Source of the DNA: a bacterium
GTDB lineage: Bacteria > Fidelibacterota > Marinisomatia > Marinisomatales > JAHJCW01
NCBI GenBank assembly: GCA_030621275.1
Contig: JAUXHY010000105.1
Coordinates: forward strand, 1-5,584
Reading direction: 5' to 3'
DNA: 5,584 bases
In this document: positions 1 through 5,584 of the stretch, in pieces
Layout of the letters: each line of letters opens with the position of its first letter
Numbering within the stretch: the first letter of the stretch is position 1
Notes under the pieces: model-generated
Databases searched by the model: none
Seen by the model: only the letters and a program-made list of their open reading frames with translations
What the model was told of the DNA's origin: nothing
Made by a program: the position numbers and the translations under genes

Positions 1-957
1 GAAGGTCCGCAAGGAATGATAATGGCACGTTCAGTAGCCGTACTTGCCGGAATACCAAAAGAAGCTGGTGGTAAAGTTATTAATCGTTTCTGTGGTTCAT
101 CAATGGATGCGGTTCATCAACTTAGTACCGCCATTGAAAGCGGTGATATCGATGTTGGAATTGCCGTAGGAGTTGAAGATATGTTTTCAGTTCCTATGGG
201 TGGTTTTGCTCCTGACTTTCATCCCGAATTAGCTGAACAGGAATTCTACATTGGTATGGGCGATACAGCTGAAAATCTTGCAAAAGAAGGTAATATTCCT
301 CGCGAAGATCAAGATGCTTTTGCAATCGAATCACATAAAAAAGCTTTAAAAGCACAGGCTGACGGTAAATTCAAAAATGAATTGATACCGATTGTTAATT
401 TTGAAGGAGTAACAATCGAAAATGACGAAGGACCTCGTGAACCTGATGTAGAAAAAATTAAATCACTAAAACCGGCTTTTTCCGTAGATGGTACTGTAAC
501 CGCAGCATCTAGTAGTCCGATTACAATTGGAGCTGCTGCAATTATTGTGGCTAATGAAGATTTCGCAAAAAAGAATAAATTGCAAATTAGAGCTGAAATT
601 GTTAGTAGAGCTGTAGCCGGAGTAGATTGGAAACGCATGGGTGCTGGTCCATTACCTGCTACCGAAAAAGCATTGAAAAAAGCAAAAATGACTATGGATG
701 ACATTGAAACCATTGAACTAAATGAAGCATTTGGAGCTCAATCGTTATTTGTTATTCGTACCGGAGGTTGGGATACAAAAAAAATAAATCATAATGGCGG
801 TGCTATTGCGGTAGGACATCCATTGGGTTGCTCAGGTGCACGTATCTTAACTACATTAATTAATGTGATGGAACAGCAAAAAACAAAAACCGGTTTGGCC
901 ACAATGTGTATTGGCAGCGGTCAAGGAATTGCAACAATCATTAAACGACCTGCTTAA
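1..957 (+). CDS. fadA: 3-ketoacyl-CoA thiolase (acetyl-CoA acyltransferase), FadA type, 5'-truncated by window edge
   Basis: This thiolase catalyses the last step of beta-oxidation: CoA-dependent cleavage of 3-ketoacyl-CoA to acetyl-CoA and an acyl-CoA two carbons shorter, in the cytoplasm. The frame is open from base 1, so the gene starts upstream; the ATG at base 16 lies inside the fold and is not the start. There are 318 visible codons before TAA at 955-957. By comparison with E. coli FadA (387 residues, from memory), about 60 N-terminal residues are missing. All catalytic elements are visible: the acyl-accepting Cys in NRFCGSSM (codon 31, bases 91-93), NEAFGAQ (about codons 241-247), the His of GHPLGCSGAR (codon 273, bases 817-819) and the second Cys of MCIGSGQG (codon 303, bases 907-909). 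CGSSM, DFHPEL and GLATMCIG are close to FadA and less like biosynthetic acetoacetyl-CoA thiolases. The spacing between the first Cys and the His is about 10 residues shorter than in E. coli FadA. The hydroxyacyl-CoA dehydrogenase/hydratase gene follows after 14 bases, indicating one operon. Family and role are very likely; chain-length preference is unknown. Confidence 0.94.
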   Translation, partial: EGPQGMIMARSVAVLAGIPKEAGGKVINRFCGSSMDAVHQLSTAIESGDIDVGIAVGVEDMFSVPMGGFAPDFHPELAEQEFYIGMGDTAENLAKEGNIPREDQDAFAIESHKKALKAQADGKFKNELIPIVNFEGVTIENDEGPREPDVEKIKSLKPAFSVDGTVTAASSSPITIGAAAIIVANEDFAKKNKLQIRAEIVSRAVAGVDWKRMGAGPLPATEKALKKAKMTMDDIETIELNEAFGAQSLFVIRTGGWDTKKINHNGGAIAVGHPLGCSGARILTTLINVMEQQKTKTGLATMCIGSGQGIATIIKRPA

Positions 958-959
958 CT

Positions 960-967
960 AAAGAGGT
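960..967 (+). promoter_or_regulatory. Ribosome binding site of the fadN-like gene
   Basis: The motif AAGAGGT sits within the 14-base gap between the thiolase stop and the ATG at 972, with the GAGG core five bases before the start codon. It is a good Shine-Dalgarno match and supports this start. It also suggests that the second gene initiates on its own and is not purely translationally coupled to the thiolase. Confidence 0.8.
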
Positions 968-971
968 AAAA

Positions 972-3320
972 ATGGAATACAAAATTGAAAAAGTCGCTAT
1001 ATTAGGCGCGGGAGTTATGGGAGCTCAATTAGCAGGACATCTTGCTAATGCTGGTATCCCGTCACTTCTATTTGATATAAATCAGGAATTAGCAGAAAAA
1101 GGTGTCGAAATCCTGACAAAGCTAAAACCCGCACCTCTTTATAAACCAAAAAATGCTAAGATGATCACACCATGTAATTATGATGATGATATTGAAAGAA
1201 TCAAAGAAGCAGATTGGATTATGGAAGCAGTAGCTGAACGCTTAGATATTAAGCACATTGTTTTTAAAAATATCACCCCACACCTTAAGAAAACTGCAAT
1301 TGTTACTTCCAATACATCAGGTATACCACTTTCTGCATTAATTGAGGTCTTCCCGGATGATGTAAAAAAACGTTTCATGATTACTCACTTCTTTAATCCT
1401 CCTCGCTATATGCGATTACTGGAACTGGTTAAAGGTGAGAAAACATCTGATGATGTTTATAAATCCATGGCTGAATTTGGCGAAAACGTGTTAGGTAAAG
1501 GTATTGTTCATGCCAAGGACACACCTAATTTTATCGGAAATCGAATCGGTGTTTACGGTATGATGATAACTATTAAAATTGCCCAAGAGATGGGTTTCAC
1601 CGTGGAAGAAGTCGATAAGTTAACCGGAACTTTGGTGGGGCGTGCAAAAAGCGCGACGTTCCGCACAGCCGATGTTGTTGGTCTTGATACACTTGCCCAT
1701 GTTGCCACTGGTAGTTATGAACGTGGAGAAGGTGACGAGGAACGGGACATTTTTAAACTACCTGATATTCTTAAAACACTAATTGATGATGGAAGATTGG
1801 GTGCAAAAACTAAATCCGGATTTTATAAGAAGGATGGTAAAACAATCCTTTCTGTAAATCTTGAAAATGGTGAATATGGTCCACAGAAAAAAGTACGTTT
1901 TGATGGCTTCCGTCTCGCTAAAGATCGTCAAATTACCGGAGAAAAGATTGCAGCTCTTGCCTTTAGTGAAGATAAAGCTGGCAAGTTTTTCTGGGAAATA
2001 TTATCCCGAACCATGATTTATTCTGCGAATCGCATTCCTGAAATAAGTGATGATGTTGTAAATATCGACAATGCACTAAAATGGGGATTCGGTTGGGAAT
2101 TAGGACCATTTGAAACATGGGATGCTATTGGTGTTGAACGCGCTGTAAATCGAATGAAGGACGAAGGGAAAGTAGTTCCAAAATGGGTTGAAGAAATGCT
2201 CGCAGCCGGTCATTCAACATTTTACAAGATAGATGATGGTAAGTATACTTATTATAATCCATTAAAGAAAAACCAACTATCAATAGATTTAGGTGAAAAA
2301 GCTCTAAATCTTACATTAGAAAAATCGAAAGGTAATTTGCTTGAACGTGATTGGAGCGCAAGTTTGATTGATCTTGGTGATGGTGTACTAAATGTAGAAT
2401 ATCATTCGATATTACAACCATTTCTGAATCCAATTGACGGCTCAATTGTACAAACAATTTTAAAAGGATTAGATTTGCTTGATAGCGGTAAATATAAAGC
2501 AATGGTACTTGGACATCAAGGACAGAACTTTTGTGCAGGAGCTAATTTAGCCGGTATACTGCAATTTTGTGATAATAAAGACTGGAAGGGACTTGATGAT
2601 ACTATTAAGTTATTTCAAGATCTTACACAACGGATTCGATTTTCTAAAGCACCAGTGGTAGCTGCACCATTTCATTTAACGCTTGGCGGTGGTTTTGAAT
2701 TCATTGCTCCTGCAGCTCATCGCGTCGCTGCAGCGGAATTATACATTGGAGCAGTTGAGGTTGGTGTTGGTTTGGTACCAGGAGCCGGTGGCAACCTTCG
2801 ATTGATATTGAATCTCATTGAAAATTCCGGAGCAACAGGTCTTAGGAATGCTTTCCAAATATCTCAAAAGGCGTTTGAAACAATCGGTTTTGCTAAAGTT
2901 GCAACAAGCGCTGATGAAGCTAAATTCGTGGGGTATTTATTAAAAACAGATACTATTATTTTAAATAATGATCATAGAATTTGGAAAGCAAAACAAAAAG
3001 CCATTGAACTTATGGAAGGATACAAACCACCTGATTATCGTGATGATATTAAATTACCCGGAGTCGGTGGTCGCACAACATTAAAGATGGCAATTAAGGG
3101 ATTTAAGGCACAAGGAAAGCTGTCAGATCACGATGAAGTAATCGGTAATAAATTAGCATATATCCTTACTGGTGGTGATAAAGCAGGATTGACTAAGAGT
3201 GTTGACGAACAATATTTATTAGATATTGAGCGTGAAGCATTTATGTCTTTAGCTGCAGAACCATTATCACAAGCCAGGATTGGATTTATGCTGAAACGAG
3301 GCAAACCGCTTCGTAACTAA
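972..3320 (+). CDS. fadN: Bifunctional 3-hydroxyacyl-CoA dehydrogenase / enoyl-CoA hydratase, FadN type
   Basis: This 782-residue cytoplasmic enzyme should hydrate 2-enoyl-CoA and then oxidise the L-3-hydroxyacyl-CoA with NAD+, feeding the thiolase encoded just upstream. Domain order is dehydrogenase then hydratase, as in Bacillus FadN (about 789 residues) and opposite to E. coli FadB. Residues 5-190 form the NAD-binding domain, with GAGVMG at 12-17 and Asp35 ending the second strand, where NAD ribose is usually bound. Dehydrogenase catalytic positions are Ser116 (NTSG), His139 (THFFNP), Glu151 (LLELV) and Asn190 (FIGNR). Residues about 191-290 and 330-430 are the paired C-terminal dehydrogenase domains; WGFGWELGPFETWD at 371-384 is typical of the second. 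After a linker, the hydratase fold spans about 465-660: FCAGANL (520-526) and LGGGFEF (571-577) give the oxyanion hole, and Glu576 and Glu596 match the two catalytic glutamates. A helical tail completes it. Both active sites look intact. Small departures are NTSG for the common NTSS and VEV for the common PEV before the second Glu. The function is firm; the symbol rests on architecture and remembered similarity. Confidence 0.94.
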   Translation: MEYKIEKVAILGAGVMGAQLAGHLANAGIPSLLFDINQELAEKGVEILTKLKPAPLYKPKNAKMITPCNYDDDIERIKEADWIMEAVAERLDIKHIVFKNITPHLKKTAIVTSNTSGIPLSALIEVFPDDVKKRFMITHFFNPPRYMRLLELVKGEKTSDDVYKSMAEFGENVLGKGIVHAKDTPNFIGNRIGVYGMMITIKIAQEMGFTVEEVDKLTGTLVGRAKSATFRTADVVGLDTLAHVATGSYERGEGDEERDIFKLPDILKTLIDDGRLGAKTKSGFYKKDGKTILSVNLENGEYGPQKKVRFDGFRLAKDRQITGEKIAALAFSEDKAGKFFWEILSRTMIYSANRIPEISDDVVNIDNALKWGFGWELGPFETWDAIGVERAVNRMKDEGKVVPKWVEEMLAAGHSTFYKIDDGKYTYYNPLKKNQLSIDLGEKALNLTLEKSKGNLLERDWSASLIDLGDGVLNVEYHSILQPFLNPIDGSIVQTILKGLDLLDSGKYKAMVLGHQGQNFCAGANLAGILQFCDNKDWKGLDDTIKLFQDLTQRIRFSKAPVVAAPFHLTLGGGFEFIAPAAHRVAAAELYIGAVEVGVGLVPGAGGNLRLILNLIENSGATGLRNAFQISQKAFETIGFAKVATSADEAKFVGYLLKTDTIILNNDHRIWKAKQKAIELMEGYKPPDYRDDIKLPGVGGRTTLKMAIKGFKAQGKLSDHDEVIGNKLAYILTGGDKAGLTKSVDEQYLLDIEREAFMSLAAEPLSQARIGFMLKRGKPLRN

Positions 3321-3331
3321 TCATTTGTCTA

Positions 3332-3379
3332 ATAAAAAAAATACCCGCATTCATCATTTCATGCGGGTATTTTTTTTAT
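3332..3379 (+). terminator. Rho-independent terminator of the fadA-fadN operon
   Basis: A perfect inverted repeat begins 11 bases after the fadN stop. ATACCCGCAT (3341-3350) pairs with ATGCGGGTAT (3361-3370) across a 10-base loop. The stem extends through seven A (3334-3340) opposite seven T (3371-3377) and two further pairs, giving 19 pairs. The T run after the GC-containing stem is the usual intrinsic terminator layout on the plus strand. The A run on the other side would also allow it to stop antisense transcription. It separates the beta-oxidation genes from the transporter. Confidence 0.92.
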
Positions 3380-3498
3380 AGTAGTATCTTTTAGTTAATA
3401 ATTAAATAATCGTAAATTTGGATTACATTATCCTAATAAATAGTTATCAAATTACATTTATTAAATACTAATTAATTATTATCAATAATAATCAAATC
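3380..3498 (+). promoter_or_regulatory. AT-rich leader holding a possible transporter promoter
   Basis: Because a strong terminator lies just upstream, the transporter gene needs its own promoter, and it should be in this stretch. TAAATTTG at 3413-3420 matches the TAnnTTTG -7 consensus known from Bacteroidota housekeeping promoters. The expected TTTG-like -33 element is not clear; TTAG at 3391-3394, 18 bases upstream, is a weak candidate. TTGGAT at 3418 followed by TAGTTA at 3441 is a poorer sigma-70 alternative. Such short motifs arise easily in AT-rich DNA, so only the general location is well supported. Confidence 0.35.
3475..3492. repeat. Short AT palindrome before the transporter gene
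   Basis: ATTATTAT (3475-3482) and ATAATAAT (3485-3492) form a perfect 8-base inverted repeat around CA, ending seven bases before the ribosome binding site. It overlaps a run of ATCAA words at 3481, 3491 and 3496, with another at 3446. It could be an operator or simply low-complexity sequence; its pure A/T arms make chance plausible. Confidence 0.3.
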
Positions 3499-3503
3499 AA
3501 GGA
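3499..3503 (+). promoter_or_regulatory. Ribosome binding site of the OFA transporter gene
   Basis: AAGGA lies nine bases before the ATG at 3513. It is the only purine-rich Shine-Dalgarno-like word in an otherwise A/T leader and supports this start. The encoded N-terminus then runs straight into the conserved first membrane segment, as in other OFA proteins. Confidence 0.7.
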
Positions 3504-3512
3504 ATAAATAAA

Positions 3513-4766
3513 ATGAGTAATGGAAATATAAAAAATCGCTGGTTTGTTGTAATCGGCGCAATTCTAATTCAGTTATGTTTAGGTGCCATTTACGCCTGGA
3601 GCGTATTTACACCCAAATTAGTTGAAGCAAATTGGACAAAAGCAGAAACACAAGCTGTCTTTGCCGCCGGTTTAGCACTATTCGCAATCGTAATGGTAAT
3701 TGCCGGACGACTACTACCTAAATGGGGACCACGCAAATTAGCTTTTTCAGGAGGGATAGTTCTTGGTCTTGGATATTTACTTGCCGGATTATTTGGTGGT
3801 ACTAATTTTTGGTCTATATTTTTCTTTATCGGAATCATTGGAGGATCTGGAATCGGTTTAGCTTATGTAGTCCCAATTGCTGTTGGCATGCGTTGGTTTC
3901 CAGATAAGAAAGGATTAATTACTGGATTAGCAGTTGCAGGATTTGGATTTGGCGCTATGTTTTGGGTCAAATTAGCAGGTGCATGGGGTAATTTGATTGC
4001 TAATCTCGGCTTAAGTACTACTTTTACAATTTACGGTGTTGTATTTTTTGTTACTGTAATGATTGGTGGAATATGGATGGTATTTCCACCTGAAGGATGG
4101 AAACCTGAAGGATGGATTCCACCTGAAGAAGCTAAAGATAGTAAAACTGCTAAAGTTGCTGATTTGGTTAGCTCACAAATGCTTAAAACCCCTCAATATT
4201 ATATGATTTTATTAACATTTGCATTTGGCGCAAGTGCAGGTTTAATGAGTATCGGCTTGATGAAATTATTTCCTATGCAAGCGTTAACTGCATCAGGATT
4301 ATCACCTGCTGTTGCTTCAGGTATCGCAGGAACTGCGATGGCAGTATTCTTCTCTCTAGCAAATGGATTTGGTCGCATTGCTTGGGGCGCAATGAGTGAT
4401 AAACTCGGAAGACGCAATTCTATCATAATAATGATGGCAACACAAGGTGTTATAGTAATACTATTCCAATGGATGGCAGGAACACCTGCATTACTATATC
4501 TCGGTGCTACGCTAATTGGATTTAATTTTGGTGGAAATTTTGCGCTTTTCCCAACTATTACAGCGGATACATTTGGAGCTAAATTTATTGGTCAAAACTA
4601 TGGTTGGGTATTTTTAGCATATGGGATAGGTGGAATTTTTGGACCCATACTAGGTGGCAAACTTGGTGATATGGGTAATTTCCCACTTGCCTTCACAATT
4701 TGCGGTATTCTTTGTTTAGTTGCAGCTGGTATAATTTCGATGGTAAAACCACCCAAAAGCGCATAA
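3513..4766 (+). CDS. MFS transporter, OFA (oxalate:formate antiporter-like) family
   Basis: This 417-residue inner-membrane protein has the length and twelve hydrophobic segments of a complete major facilitator transporter: approximately 10-32, 46-66, 76-95, 98-121, 134-156, 167-190, 228-250, 266-286, 301-320, 325-347, 361-382 and 390-410. The N-terminus, NRWFVVIGAILIQLCLGAIY (8-27), is characteristic of the OFA family. The loop after segment 2 carries GRLLPKWGPRK (65-75), and GRIAWGAMSDKLGRR (287-301) is the equivalent motif in the second half. The central loop (191-227) has the proline/tryptophan-rich PPEGWKPEGW seen in this family. Known or suspected OFA substrates are small mono- and dicarboxylates such as oxalate, formate and pyruvate. 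OxlT of Oxalobacter uses a lysine in segment 11 for oxalate; here the likely matching site reads LAYG (368-371), with Tyr, so oxalate is doubtful. The gene has its own leader and terminator and appears monocistronic. Family is confident; substrate is unknown. Confidence 0.92.
   Translation: MSNGNIKNRWFVVIGAILIQLCLGAIYAWSVFTPKLVEANWTKAETQAVFAAGLALFAIVMVIAGRLLPKWGPRKLAFSGGIVLGLGYLLAGLFGGTNFWSIFFFIGIIGGSGIGLAYVVPIAVGMRWFPDKKGLITGLAVAGFGFGAMFWVKLAGAWGNLIANLGLSTTFTIYGVVFFVTVMIGGIWMVFPPEGWKPEGWIPPEEAKDSKTAKVADLVSSQMLKTPQYYMILLTFAFGASAGLMSIGLMKLFPMQALTASGLSPAVASGIAGTAMAVFFSLANGFGRIAWGAMSDKLGRRNSIIIMMATQGVIVILFQWMAGTPALLYLGATLIGFNFGGNFALFPTITADTFGAKFIGQNYGWVFLAYGIGGIFGPILGGKLGDMGNFPLAFTICGILCLVAAGIISMVKPPKSA
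4089..4116 (+). repeat. 15-base tandem repeat inside the transporter's central loop
   Basis: CCTGAAGGATGGA occurs at 4089-4101 and again, identically, at 4104-4116, a 15-base period. A decayed third unit (CCACCTGAAGAA) follows at 4119-4130. It encodes PEGWK-PEGWI-PPEE in the cytoplasmic loop between the two six-helix halves. The amino-acid pattern is familiar in OFA proteins, but the near-identity at DNA level suggests recent duplication or slippage. Confidence 0.75.
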
Positions 4767-4783
4767 TCTATATTACTGATTGG

Positions 4784-4817
4784 AAAAAAACTCCCCTAAA
4801 ACAAGGGGAGTTTTTTT
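4784..4817. terminator. Bidirectional rho-independent terminator between convergent genes
   Basis: CTCCCCT (4791-4797) pairs with AGGGGAG (4804-4810) across the six-base loop AAAACA. The stem is extended by seven A (4784-4790) opposite seven T (4811-4817), giving a 14-pair hairpin. On the plus strand the T run follows the stem 17 bases after the transporter stop. On the minus strand the A run becomes a T run after the barrel gene, whose stop is at 4839. The symmetry and position fit a terminator shared by both genes. Confidence 0.92.
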
Positions 4818-4838
4818 ATTTGTTTAATAATCTAAAAT

Positions 4839-5584
4839 TTAAAAATTGAATTTTAATCCTAAAGACAGATGTGAAAAATCTTCCATTTGCGTAAAACTAT
4901 TTTCAGGATCATCTTCATCTCCAATGAATTTGCTAATTCCTAACTTCAATTCCCAATTTTCGATTGGCGAATAACCGAAATTCATCCCAAGCATATAACC
5001 AGTTTCTTCAAGATTTATCAAACTCATTACTTCAATCTCAATACGGTCATCAAAGAAGTTTGTGGAGCTATTTACAATTAACGCTTTCTCAGCTATCATT
5101 GCAAATGGTATCCCCATTCCGGGAGTGAAATTATCTTTGGTCAAAGGAACAGGTGCCTGCCCATTAAATACAGTACCTTCAGCAGATAGAACATTAGTCC
5201 CTAACAATTGTACACCTAAATTGACATCCGAAAATCCCGAATATTCAAGCTGGAAAACATATTGTAAATACTCAGCATCAACATCAAATACTATATCAAT
5301 GTCATTTTCATAAATATTTTCCGTACTAAAATATCCAAGTTCACTACGTAAAGTAAAATCACCAATGAAAGTAACGAAATCGGCACCTAGCATATCTGTT
5401 TTGCGATAACCAAATTGTGGAATAAATGGAATCATTAACATATCTGTAGGCTTTAGTGCAAGAAAACTAAATCCTCTATCATAACCATTAAAATAAGATA
5501 GTGAGGCGTCTCCCCAATTAAATGTTCCTTGAATCCTAGCTCCAAATTCATAGGGATTCTCTATATCTATGTATTCTTCCGGTT
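4839..5584 (-). CDS. Outer-membrane beta-barrel (porin-like) protein, C-terminal part, 5'-truncated by window edge
   Basis: The minus-strand frame stays open from the right edge of the window to its stop at 4839-4841, giving 247 visible residues. An internal ATG at 5439-5441 would give 200 residues, but it has no ribosome binding site, and the coding pattern continues for 47 more residues upstream (including FGARIQG and SLSYFNGYDRG). The real start is therefore outside the window. The protein shows many short stretches of alternating polar and hydrophobic/aromatic residues, acidic turns, and the terminal GLKFNF ending in Phe, a common signal for outer-membrane assembly by BamA. The SYFxGYD, RSELGYF and late WELKLGISKF(I)G segments recall DUF1302/alginate-export-like barrels, but I cannot confirm the family. 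Such proteins are thought to form outer-membrane channels; the substrate is unknown. It converges on the transporter gene and shares a terminator with it, which does not imply joint regulation. Confidence 0.8.
   Translation of the reverse strand, partial: PEEYIDIENPYEFGARIQGTFNWGDASLSYFNGYDRGFSFLALKPTDMLMIPFIPQFGYRKTDMLGADFVTFIGDFTLRSELGYFSTENIYENDIDIVFDVDAEYLQYVFQLEYSGFSDVNLGVQLLGTNVLSAEGTVFNGQAPVPLTKDNFTPGMGIPFAMIAEKALIVNSSTNFFDDRIEIEVMSLINLEETGYMLGMNFGYSPIENWELKLGISKFIGDEDDPENSFTQMEDFSHLSLGLKFNF

Noticed and set aside
16..18. ATG at base 16 as the thiolase start
   Set aside because: The frame is open from base 1, and this start would remove roughly the first 65 residues of the conserved thiolase fold.
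309..713. 134-codon open frame on the minus strand inside the thiolase gene
   Set aside because: It lies wholly opposite a thiolase with intact catalytic motifs and resembles no known protein; it is a shadow of the coding strand.
1178..2502. Short minus-strand frames (66 and 63 codons) opposite the fadN-like gene
   Set aside because: They overlap well-conserved enzyme domains and show no recognisable protein features.
3321..3512. Possible riboswitch or small RNA between the fadN-like gene and the transporter
   Set aside because: Apart from the terminator hairpin, the region is simple AT-rich sequence with no GC-containing paired elements or recognisable aptamer core.
3590..4426. Minus-strand frames of 82 and 75 codons opposite the transporter gene
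   Set aside because: They are antisense to conserved membrane segments and show no independent signs of coding.
5062..5313. 83-codon plus-strand frame opposite the barrel gene
   Set aside because: The minus-strand frame is longer, continues to the window edge and has clear barrel character; the plus-strand frame is a shadow.
5439..5441. ATG at 5439-5441 as the start of the barrel gene
   Set aside because: No Shine-Dalgarno sequence precedes it, the product would lack a signal peptide, and the frame remains open with barrel-like sequence to the window edge.
1..5584. A previously undescribed biological system
   Set aside because: All four genes fall into recognisable families or a recognisable structural class with ordinary organisation; no unexplained conserved cassette, repeat array or mobile element is visible.

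Overview
This 5,584-base window is AT-rich, especially between genes. It holds a two-gene fatty-acid beta-oxidation cluster, a separately transcribed membrane transporter, and the 3' part of a gene for an outer-membrane beta-barrel. The barrel means a Gram-negative cell envelope. The protein sequences, the low GC, and a possible TAnnTTTG-type promoter fit the Bacteroidota/Ignavibacteria/Chlorobi group best. That placement is an inference from protein character, not from a marker gene, and another low-GC Gram-negative lineage is possible.

Layout: (1) 1-957 (+), 3' part of a FadA-type 3-ketoacyl-CoA thiolase, cut by the left edge. (2) 972-3320 (+), a complete 782-residue bifunctional 3-hydroxyacyl-CoA dehydrogenase/enoyl-CoA hydratase with the dehydrogenase first (FadN order). 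It begins 14 bases after the thiolase stop, behind its own strong ribosome binding site. A rho-independent terminator at 3332-3379 closes this operon. (3) 3321-3512, an AT-rich gap with the terminator, a possible promoter, an AT palindrome and a ribosome binding site. (4) 3513-4766 (+), a complete 417-residue major facilitator superfamily transporter of the OFA (oxalate:formate antiporter-like) family. (5) 4784-4817, a symmetric hairpin with A and T tracts on its two sides, placed to terminate both convergent genes. (6) 4839-5584 (-), the C-terminal 247 residues of a beta-barrel protein whose start lies beyond the right edge.

Together the first two proteins supply the last three reactions of the beta-oxidation spiral: hydration, NAD-dependent oxidation and thiolysis. 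The acyl-CoA dehydrogenase and acyl-CoA synthetase needed before them are not in the window. The transporter probably moves a small carboxylate, but nothing in the sequence ties it to beta-oxidation. The barrel could be a porin for hydrophobic or organic substrates; this is speculative.

I found no sign of a new biological system: no mobile element, CRISPR array, RNA gene, toxin-antitoxin pair or defence gene. The observations in Part 2 are modest.
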